Below are positions 30,552-40,400 of a stretch of 64,000 bases of DNA, piece by piece. Within the stretch, counting starts at the first letter, position 1, and every line of letters starts with the position of its first letter. Where the stretch lies: NCBI RefSeq assembly GCF_014137975.1, contig NZ_JACGWZ010000003.1:275501-339500 (forward strand). Reading direction: 5' to 3'. Below the pieces are notes generated by a model that ran no database searches, was not told the origin of the DNA, and was given only the letters and a program-made list of their open reading frames with translations. The position numbers and the translations under genes were made by a program. Source of the DNA: Halosaccharopolyspora lacisalsi (GTDB lineage Bacteria > Actinomycetota > Actinomycetes > Mycobacteriales > Pseudonocardiaceae).

Positions 30552-32369
30552 CTACGGGGACAGGGTGACGAAGGTCCTCAGGAGCTCACCATCGGAGCTG
30601 CGTACGTCGAGTTCGTAGTCGATGATCTCGTCAGCGGCGCGGCCGTCGCGGCGGACGGATGCGGCGAGCAGGCGTCGGAGGTGGTCGGGGTCGTTCGGGT
30701 CGGCTTCGGCGGTGAAGGTGCGAACTGGATCGCCGAGGTGACGGACCTCGAACTGCAACAGCACTGGACCGATTGCGGGTGTGGCGTCGGCATCGACTTC
30801 TGCGGGGCTGGTCGGAGCGACTGGCTGTGGCGCTGGCTCCTCGATCGCCAGGTGCTCAGCTGCGCCTTGCGTGACAGTGGTGGGACGGCCGCGAGTGGCT
30901 TCGACGAGTCCCCAGTCCTTGAGCAGCGTCACGGCTCGGTTGGCGGTGCCGGCGGCCACGTCGTAGTCGGCCATGAGCTTCTTCAGTGTCGGAATGGCGT
31001 CACCAGCGGTGAGCTCACCTGCCGCGATCCGTGAACGAAGGTCGAAAGCGATCTGCTCGTACGGGCTCCCGGGTGCGGTCTTGGCCCGCTCCTCGGCGCT
31101 GATCGGCTTGTCGGGGCGCTCGGGTATCCGTGAGAACAGAGCCTCGGAGGCACGCTGATCGGCTTCGGAGACCCACGCCGAGTACACGCGCAGCGTGGTC
31201 GTGCCGCCACCACCGTGACCAAGGCGGCCGGCGACGGTCCGAGGGTCGACACCGGAGGAGATGAGCTCGGTGGCCGAGTAGTGCCGCAGCTTGTGCAGAG
31301 AGGTGCTGATACCGAGGCGCTGGGCCATGCGTTCGTAGCGCTGCGTCACGGTGTCGGGGATCAGGAACTGAACCCCGTCGGGATCGGGCGAGAACACGTA
31401 GGCCTCGGCTGTCAGATCGAGGCCGAACCGCGCAGCACGTTGCTCGTGACGTGCCTTCAGGTCCGCCAGGACGTTGACCGTCTCCGTGTCGAGTGCGATC
31501 CGGCGTTGTTGGTGCGTCTTGGTGCTCTTGGCGAACCAGAGCTTGCGTTGTTCGTCGTAGGCGACTGATTGCTTGAGGCGCAGGACGGACGCGTTCAAGT
31601 CGACGTGGTCCCAGCGAAGCCCGCAGAGCTCGCCCCGCCGAGCACCGGTGGTCATCGCGGTCCAGACGAGGGCGCCCCAGTCCTCGTCGACTCGCCATGC
31701 CTCGTTGAGGATCCGGACCGCTTCCCGCGCGTCCGGAGGCGTCGGGTGTGGTTGGGGAGCAGGTGGTGGATCTGCTTGTCCCACGGGGCTTACGGCGACC
31801 CACTTCCACCGCACCGCGCGCTTGAAAGCGCCGGAAAGCAGGTAGTGGATCTGGCGTATGGCGGTCGCGCCGAGCGGCTGGCACTTGTGCGGCTTGCAGC
31901 GGTGATCGCACTCGTGCTTGCTGCTGGTCCGATGGTCGATGCGGCGCTTGCCGGTGCAGTGATCACGACACCGGCGCAACTCGGAGTACAGCGAGTCGAG
32001 GGAGTCGGCGTCGAGCTGACCCACCTTGACCTGGCCGATGTAGGGCAGCACGTGTTTGCGGGCGGCTCTCCGGTAGCCGTTCCTGGTCGTCGGTTCGCCG
32101 TCGAAGTGCTTGTCCAGGTAGCGGTCGAGGAGTTGTTCGACGGTAGCCGTGGTCTTCGGGTTGCGCCGCTCGTCTACCTCGTTGAGTAGTCGAGTCCGGA
32201 CCCGCTCGGCTTCGCGTTCCGCCTCCGGTCCCGCCGGCACGACTTCGACGAGTCGGTGCCGTTGCTTCGTGACCGGATCGAGACCTGCGGAGACCCTGAC
32301 TCGCAGGGATCCGTTCGGCAAGCGGTCGATCGCACCGCGCTGCCGTCGCTTTTTCGAGCGCCCAGCCAT
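30552..32369 (-). CDS. int: Tyrosine integrase fused to a GntR winged helix
   Basis: 605 residues. A core-binding domain (about 70-190, with an extra Cys/His insert HRTSSKHECDHRCKPHKCQP) precedes the catalytic domain. The expected residues are Arg in TTGARRGELCGL (about 244), His-x-x-Arg in LHKLRHYS (359-362), His in GRLGHGG (about 385) and Tyr in LRVYSAW (about 396). Uniquely, residues about 435-500 form a GntR winged helix (YEQIAFDLRSRIAAGELTAGDA ... GTANRAVTLLKDWGLVE). A C-terminal domain of about 70 residues follows, which is the part duplicated at 27856. It recombines attP with attB in the adjacent tRNA-Arg. Start ATG 32369. An unusual fusion that could self-regulate recombination. Confidence 0.93.
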   Translation of the reverse strand: MAGRSKKRRQRGAIDRLPNGSLRVRVSAGLDPVTKQRHRLVEVVPAGPEAEREAERVRTRLLNEVDERRNPKTTATVEQLLDRYLDKHFDGEPTTRNGYRRAARKHVLPYIGQVKVGQLDADSLDSLYSELRRCRDHCTGKRRIDHRTSSKHECDHRCKPHKCQPLGATAIRQIHYLLSGAFKRAVRWKWVAVSPVGQADPPPAPQPHPTPPDAREAVRILNEAWRVDEDWGALVWTAMTTGARRGELCGLRWDHVDLNASVLRLKQSVAYDEQRKLWFAKSTKTHQQRRIALDTETVNVLADLKARHEQRAARFGLDLTAEAYVFSPDPDGVQFLIPDTVTQRYERMAQRLGISTSLHKLRHYSATELISSGVDPRTVAGRLGHGGGGTTTLRVYSAWVSEADQRASEALFSRIPERPDKPISAEERAKTAPGSPYEQIAFDLRSRIAAGELTAGDAIPTLKKLMADYDVAAGTANRAVTLLKDWGLVEATRGRPTTVTQGAAEHLAIEEPAPQPVAPTSPAEVDADATPAIGPVLLQFEVRHLGDPVRTFTAEADPNDPDHLRRLLAASVRRDGRAADEIIDYELDVRSSDGELLRTFVTLSP

Positions 32370-32460
32370 GCCCCCAGTGTAGGGGACGGCGGGTCACAGA
32401 GTGGGTCATGAGATCCCGCCGACCTGGCGTGGTCGACGGGTTTTCCCTGGTGGGAAGTGG

Positions 32461-32534
32461 TGCCCCCGGTAGGACTCGAACCTACGACCTAGAGATTAGA
32501 AGTCTCTTGCTCTGTCCACCTGAGCTACGAGGGC
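32461..32534 (-). tRNA. tRNA-Arg(TCT)
   Basis: Read on the minus strand: acceptor GCCCTCG / CGGGGGC, D stem GCTC / GAGC, anticodon arm AGAGA-CTTCTAA-TCTCT with anticodon TCT, T arm GTAGG-TTCGAGT-CCTAC, discriminator A. CCA is encoded at 32458-32460. Its 3' end faces the integrase gene, the usual attB arrangement for AICEs; the present copy is reconstituted or original at the right end of the element. Confidence 0.97.
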
Positions 32535-33000
32535 GGCCGCACTCGGCTGAGCTGCAACAAGCAGCGTAACGGTCTGTGCTGTCACTGGGAGAACCCACAC
32601 ATCAGGTGTTGCCAAGCCGGTATCGAATGGCAAGCCGATCGACAGTCGAGGACCGGTGCGGGGGCTCCGGATGAGCGATTCGATCTCCACGCTGGGTACA
32701 TACAGTGATAAAGCTGTCCTTTTCGTGACTAGGCTCTCAGCTGCGTGCGTCGATTTGTAGTTATTTTATTACTGTATGTGTCAAAACTCTCGTGGGCGAG
32801 TCATCGAGTCGCCGGGGGGTGGACGAGTTCTTCGGCAGCAACGAAAAAGAAAAGCTGATTCATCCACAGGGCAGGCAGTTGCCAACAGTGTGTGATGAAT
32901 TGGTGGCGCTGTGTGCTCGACGTGCCGCAAGCTGGTTTGCGAGGTCGCGAGGAAGCGATCGCAGACGGGCCACGGGTTCCGTGGCGGAAGGGCGGAAGAC
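32535..33000. other. Intergenic region before ssb
   Basis: 466 bases between the tRNA gene and ssb. I see no gene that I can support: short frames on both strands lack ribosome-binding sites and protein-like composition. It contains an AT-rich patch near 32700-32780 (ACATACAGTGATAAAG, TTATTTTATTACTG) that could hold promoters, one for ssb and one reading toward the tRNA. Confidence 0.5.
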
Positions 33001-33438
33001 ATGTTCGAGACGACCGTGACCCTGGTGGGCAACGTCATCACCACCCCCAAGGCGCGCGAGACCACCAACGGTAGCCGAGTGACCAGTTTTCGCATGGTCA
33101 GTACGGCACGCCGCTTCGACAAGGCCGCCGAGCAGTGGGTCGACGGCGATCGTGTCTTCGCCACCGTGAACTGCTGGAAGCGATTGTCCGACGGAGTTTC
33201 CAACGGCGTCTTCAAGAACGATCCCGTCTTGGTGACGGGACGGCTGCGAACACGTGACTACGAGGTCGACGGCCAGCGACGGTCGAGCACGGAGATCGAG
33301 GCGAACGCGGTCGGGTTGGACCTGGCGCGCGTCCGGTCGTTGGGACGTGAGTTCGAACGGCCGGGCTCGCACGCCGCGGAACCCCCCGCGGCGGGGGAGG
33401 GCGAGTGGGCCTCGTTGGTGGCTTCCGAAGGCGGTTGA
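33001..33438 (+). CDS. ssb: Single-stranded DNA-binding protein
   Basis: 145 residues with the SSB OB-fold: MFETTVTLVGNVITTPKARETTNGSRVTSFRMVSTARRFD, then FATVNCWKRLSDGVSNGVFKNDPVLVTGRLRTRDYE. It lacks the long Gly-rich linker and the acidic DDDIPF-like tip, so it is the short, ancillary type of actinomycete SSB rather than the main replication SSB. It binds ssDNA in repair or competence-like processes. ATG 33001 follows GGAAG. It precedes ettA by 123 bp. Confidence 0.9.
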   Translation: MFETTVTLVGNVITTPKARETTNGSRVTSFRMVSTARRFDKAAEQWVDGDRVFATVNCWKRLSDGVSNGVFKNDPVLVTGRLRTRDYEVDGQRRSSTEIEANAVGLDLARVRSLGREFERPGSHAAEPPAAGEGEWASLVASEGG

Positions 33439-33561
33439 CAACCTCTCTGTCAGCGTGTTGATCAGGGAAAATCCCTCCGCTCCCCAGGGGTCCGATCATG
33501 CTGGTGGGACGGGCCGACCGCAGTGCACGTCCCACTACCGGCCGCAATTACCATTTGTCCC

Positions 33562-35238
<1,677 letters not shown>

Positions 35239-35258
35239 ATCCGAGCGGGGAGTCGAGT

Positions 35259-37343
35259 GTGGCGAGCGTGCACGGTTCTGGCCCGAGCGACTCCGCCCGG
35301 GAGTTGCTGGAGTCCGCCCGGCAACTGCGCTGGCGGGCTCCGGAACTGACGTTGATGCTCAGCGATCGGGTGGTGACGGAGTCCAGGCGTGACGGTGACG
35401 GCGTACTGCGGTCGCAGGCCGAAGCGCTCGCCCTGTTCGCTTCGAACCGTCTCGGACACGGCGTGACAGTGACCGAACGTGCGATCACGGCTATGCGCGA
35501 CGCCGAGTTCAGCGGCGATGCGGCAGGCGTCGCCGAACTGTGCGTGGAGCTGGCCTGTTGTGCACGGGGCGCGGGGAGCCACGACGTGGCTCTCCGGCTA
35601 CTGCGCTCCGTGCTGGAACGGGGGCACGTGGATCCCGTGGTCCGGGTACACGCGCTGATCGAACTGGCTGCGGCGTTGCCCGTGCACCGCGGGGCGAGTG
35701 AACGTGCGGCAGCTCTGGACGAGGCGGAACGCCTTTGTTCCGCCGACTCCGAACTCGATCGCGACACCGTTCGGTTGCTGCGGGCCAGGGTGGGCTCGGA
35801 GCGGGCGTGCCATCACCGCAGGCACGGTGAGGCCGAGGCGGCGGCGACGGCCGCCGGAAACGGGCTGGCTTTGCTGGAGCGGCTCGAGGATCCCGCCGCC
35901 GAAGGTGGGGACGTTCAGGCTCGCCTCGTCCTGGAACGCGTGCAGGCGCTTCTTGACCTGGGGTTTTCCGCCGAGGCGATGCGGACCGCGGCGCCGGTCC
36001 TGTGGCGGCCGTTGCGAGCTCCCGCGGCCGACCCCGCGGGATGGTTGCGGTTCGCCCTGGCCACACGAGTGCACGTCCCGGAGGGCGAGTACCGCATCGC
36101 GATGCGGTTGCTGAACGAGGCACTGGCCGGAGCCGAGCGCCACGGCCTGGATCACCTGCGGGCCGAGGTGCTCAGCACGCTGTCCCAGCTGCACGAGCGT
36201 TGTGAGGATTTCGCCGAGGCCCTGCACTGTCTCCGCGACGCCCATGCGGCGGACCGCCGCTGGCGTGCTGGCGTGCATGCCGCGCGGTTGCGCCTCGTCG
36301 AGGAGTTCGCCACGGGAGCGCCCGAGATGGCCGGGATGGCGGTGCCCCGTCAGCAGGAATCGCCTTCGCGGGAGTCGCGCGGGGACGTCCCGCCGGTACG
36401 GGACGAACCGCACGAGGCGTCCGCCGTCGCACCGTCTCCGCGGGAGGAGATGCTGCCGGATCTGGCCCACGAGATCCGCAGGGCCGCCCGCCGCGAGCCG
36501 GAGGAGATCGAACGCTCCTCCGAGATCGAGGTGGGAAGGCAGTGGCCCGCGGAACAGGACACCGCGGCATCCGGTCGGGAACAGGGTGCGCGAACCTCGA
36601 CCGGTGGTTACCCGGAAGGACGCGGGCCGGCCCCCTGGGAAAGACCGAGCGAGACGGGGTTCGAAGCGGAAGCGCCGATGCCCGACGTGACCACGATCAT
36701 GCCCGTGGTAGCCGCTCCACCGCTTCAGGGAACGGGTCCTCCCGCCCACGAGCGAGCGGAACAAGCGCTCGGCGACGTGGACGGCGAGGCGCGAGCGAAC
36801 CGGTTCGAAGCAGGGGAGTCGGCCGAGACGCACGACTCCGACACGGGTGGTTCCGGGGGTGGCACGTGGTCGCCGAGGCGGTCCCTGGCGGAGATCCGCG
36901 CCGGCTTGCAAAACCGGCGCTCTCCCGGTGAGGGGGAAACCGGCCAGTACGACTCCCGCCATCGGGAGGAGGCCGAAACTCCGGAAGCGGTGTCAGGCGA
37001 CGACTTCCTCGCCACGCACAGCGAACTGCTCCAGGGGCTTCCCGCGATCAAGGTGGGGCGGCAGGATTCCGAGTCCCACGGTGAGAACGGCCTCGCCGAC
37101 CTGCTGGCCGAGGCGTTGGTGGCCTACCGCGGTGGCCGGCACGGCGACTCGGGGGCGAGTTCCGCGGTGAGCCGCCATGCCGGAGCGGACACCGACGAGA
37201 GCACGGACGCGACGAGGTCCGCGCGGTACACGCAGGAATCCACGGGGGAATCCGTGGCCCAACGTGGCAGGGCGCGGCGTCGCCATGCCGCCCCGGAGTC
37301 GACCTCCGCGGACTCCTCGTCCTGGACGCCGCCCATCCACTGA
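35259..37343 (+). CDS. TPR-repeat hypothetical protein with long disordered C-terminus
   Basis: 694 residues. The N-terminal 340 form helical, TPR-like repeats (RSQAEALALFASNRLGHGVTV, SHDVALRLLRSVLERG, AMRLLNEALAGAERHGLDHLRAE). The C-terminal half is charged and Pro/Ser/Glu-rich with several short conserved-looking segments (LADLLAEALVAYRGGRH near 600). GTG at 35259 lies 20 bp after the ettA stop, so the two may be cotranscribed. Similar large proteins are conserved downstream of ettA in related actinomycetes as far as I recall, but the function is unknown. Confidence 0.75.
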   Translation: MASVHGSGPSDSARELLESARQLRWRAPELTLMLSDRVVTESRRDGDGVLRSQAEALALFASNRLGHGVTVTERAITAMRDAEFSGDAAGVAELCVELACCARGAGSHDVALRLLRSVLERGHVDPVVRVHALIELAAALPVHRGASERAAALDEAERLCSADSELDRDTVRLLRARVGSERACHHRRHGEAEAAATAAGNGLALLERLEDPAAEGGDVQARLVLERVQALLDLGFSAEAMRTAAPVLWRPLRAPAADPAGWLRFALATRVHVPEGEYRIAMRLLNEALAGAERHGLDHLRAEVLSTLSQLHERCEDFAEALHCLRDAHAADRRWRAGVHAARLRLVEEFATGAPEMAGMAVPRQQESPSRESRGDVPPVRDEPHEASAVAPSPREEMLPDLAHEIRRAARREPEEIERSSEIEVGRQWPAEQDTAASGREQGARTSTGGYPEGRGPAPWERPSETGFEAEAPMPDVTTIMPVVAAPPLQGTGPPAHERAEQALGDVDGEARANRFEAGESAETHDSDTGGSGGGTWSPRRSLAEIRAGLQNRRSPGEGETGQYDSRHREEAETPEAVSGDDFLATHSELLQGLPAIKVGRQDSESHGENGLADLLAEALVAYRGGRHGDSGASSAVSRHAGADTDESTDATRSARYTQESTGESVAQRGRARRRHAAPESTSADSSSWTPPIH

Positions 37344-37485
37344 TCGGTTCAGTGCTGGGGCCGGCTCCGAGACGAACACGATGTGTCCGCTGTTGCGCGC
37401 CAGGCCGACATGATGGCTCCCCGAGGTTCTAGGGTGGAGCCGTGTGGACACAACGAGGTGTCGCGACATGGGAGCTGCCTGAACA

Positions 37486-40400
37486 ATGACCTCGAAAACC
37501 GGACCGTTGAGTACCCAGAACAGCCGCGAATCCAGCATGCCTTCCGCCGTGACCGGTAGTCACTCGGAGACTCCTGAGCAGGCCAAGGATCGCCTGTTGG
37601 GCAGGACGGCCGAGTTTGCTCCGGAGCTGGCGCAGTTGGTGGACAAGTACTACCGCCACGTTCCGGCGGAGGAGATCGCCGACGACGAGCCCGCCGATCT
37701 CGCCGGAGCACTGCGCTCACACCACGCACTGGCCGCGAGCAGGACCGCGGGCCGTCCCGTGGTCGAGATCTTCAATCCCGACCGTGCCGAGGACGGCTGG
37801 CAGACCCCGGCCACGGTGGTCCAGCTGGTCACCGACGACATGCCGTACCTGGTCGATTCGGTGATCGCCGAGCTGACCCGCGACGGTGCTCAAGTGCAGC
37901 GCATCGTACACCCGATCGTGGTGGTCCGCCGCGACGTGGCAGGTGAACTCCGGGAGGTCCTGCCGAACGCGGACCCGGGAGCACCACCCGGCGACGCCAT
38001 CGCCGAGTCCTGGATGTACGTCGAGGTCGACAGGGTCACCGACCCCGACCGCACCCGCGGGCTCGAGCAGGCACTGCTCAAGGTCCTCAACGACGTGCGT
38101 GAGGTCGTCGAGGACGCCGAGCGCATGGTCGGCACCGCACGAGGTCTGGCCGACGCGCTGGAAGGCGATCCGCCCCCGCTGGCCTTCGAGGACGTCAGGG
38201 ACGCGGCCAACCTGCTGCGCTGGCTGGCCGACGGCCACTTCACCTTCCTGGGATACCAGCACAACGAGCTGGTCCGGGACTCCGAGGACAGCGCACCGGC
38301 GTTGCGTGCCGCGCTGGCTTCGGGTCTGGGGGTGCTGCGCAACGACAGTCTCACGACTCGCGATCCGATGGCGGGAACGGACACGGCGGCCGGCTCCGTG
38401 TCGGACGAGCTGCTGGTGCTGACCCTGGCGAGCGAACCATCCACGGTGCATCGTGCTGTGCACCCTTACTACGTGGGGGTCAGGACTTTCGACTCCCGAG
38501 GTCGGGTCGTCGGCGAGCACCGCTTCATCGGGCTGTTCACGAGTACCGCCCTGCACGAGAACGTGCTGGACATCCCGGTCATCGAGCGCCGCGTCCGCGA
38601 GGTCATCCACCAGGCCGGTTTTCCCATGGAGTCCTACTCCGGTCAGCGGATGCTGGAGGAGATCCAGGACTACCCGCGCACCGAGCTGTTCTCCACCGGT
38701 GCCGAGGTGCTGCGGGAGATCATCACCGGGGTCCTGGCACTGGCCGAGCGGCGCAAGCTCAAGCCGTTCCTGCGACGGGATCCCTACGGCCGCTTCTTCT
38801 CCTGCCTGGTCTACCTGCCCCGGGACCGCTACACCACCCGCTCCCGGCTGGCCATGCAGGAGGTGCTGCTCGCCGAGCTGGGAGGCAGCGGTCTGGAGTA
38901 CAGCACCCGGGTCGGTAAGTCGACCCTGGCGCGGGTGCACTTCCTGGTGCACACCGACCCGGCCAAGCAGGTGGAACCGGACCTGAACCGGGTGCAGCGG
39001 CGCCTCAGCGAAGCGATCCGCACCTGGGACGACCGGATGGTCCACGAGGTGGAGGAGACCGAGGGCGGCTTCCGGTACGCCGGGCGCGGCTCGGAGGCCA
39101 CCAGTGAGGTCGGGCAGCGCTACGCGGCTTCCTTCCCCGAGGCGTACAAGGAGGACTTCAGCGCCAGCGAGGGACTCGTCGATCTGCGCCGGTTGGACTC
39201 GTTGCGGGAGTCCGGCGAACTGGAGATGTCGTTCTACACCCCGCACGGGGCGACACCGGGTGAACGTCGTTTCAAGATGTTCCTCGGCGAGCGGATGACG
39301 CTGTCGCAGGTGCTGCCCGTGCTCCAGAGCATGGGGGTCGAAGTCGTCGACGAACGCCCCTACGAGGTGCTGCGCGAGGACGGCACCCGCTGCTGGATCT
39401 TCGACTTCGGCCTGCGGCTGGGTCAGGGCATGGTGGAGCAGGTGGGCACGGAGCGGCTCGACAGCGTGCGCGAGCGTTTCGAGAACGCCTTCCGCGCCGG
39501 CTGGCAGGGTGTTTCCGAGGTCGACCGGTTCAACTCCCTGGTACTGCGTGCGGGTCTGAACTGGTACCAGACGAGCGTGCTGCGCGCCTACGCGAAGTAC
39601 CTGCGGCAGGTGGGCATCGCCTACAGCCAGGACTACATCGAGGACGCCATCCTCGCCCACGCGGACGCCACGGTCGTACTGATGCGCCTGTTCGAGACGC
39701 GGTTCGATCCGTCGCTGACCGCCGACCAACGGTCCACGCAGGAGCAGGCCCTGGTCGACGAGGCGACGCGACTCATCGACGAGGTCACCAGCCTCGACGC
39801 CGATCGCATCCTGCGCAACTACCTCGGCCTCATCCGGGCCACCCTGCGCACGAACTACTTCGTGACCGACTCGAACGGGGCACGACGCTCGTTCCTGGCG
39901 TTCAAGCTGGAACCCCACCGGATCCAGGGACTCCCCGAGCCGCGACCGCGATTCGAGATCTTCGTCTGCTCCCCGCGCGTGGAGGGAGTGCACCTGCGCT
40001 TCGGTTCCGTGGCCCGGGGTGGCCTGCGCTGGTCGGATCGCAGGGAGGACTTCCGCACCGAGGTGCTGGGGTTGGCCAAGGCCCAGGCGGTCAAGAACGC
40101 GGTGATCGTGCCTGTGGGGGCGAAGGGCGGTTTCGTCGTCAAGCGCCCGCCCGCCTCGACGGGCAACTCCGGTAGCGACCGGGAAGCGGTCCAGAAGGAG
40201 GGCATCGCCTGCTACCGGATGTTCATCTCCGGGATGCTGGACCTCACCGACGACCTCGCCGGCGGCACCGTGGTCCCGCCCCGGGACGTGGTTCGCTACG
40301 ACGGTGACGACACGTACCTGGTGGTGGCCGCGGACAAGGGCACCGCGACCTTCTCCGACATCGCCAACGAGGTCGCCGACTCCTACGGTTTCTGGCTGAG

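Larger units (their letters stand above)
7273..32534. mobile_element. Integrated AICE-like conjugative element (left boundary uncertain)
   Basis: The modules of an actinomycete integrative and conjugative element are present: tyrosine integrase beside the 3' end of tRNA-Arg(TCT), an excisionase-like HTH protein, a GntR repressor divergent from the main operon, a FtsK/TraB-like translocase, several small membrane (Spd-like) proteins and cargo. The right end is fixed by the tRNA gene. At the left I did not find a second copy of the tRNA 3' segment, so 7273 is only where element-like genes begin; the true attL may lie left of the window. The minus-strand backbone genes are tightly packed with many 4-bp ATGA overlaps. 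No RepSA- or Prim-Pol-type replication protein was recognised. Confidence 0.75.
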
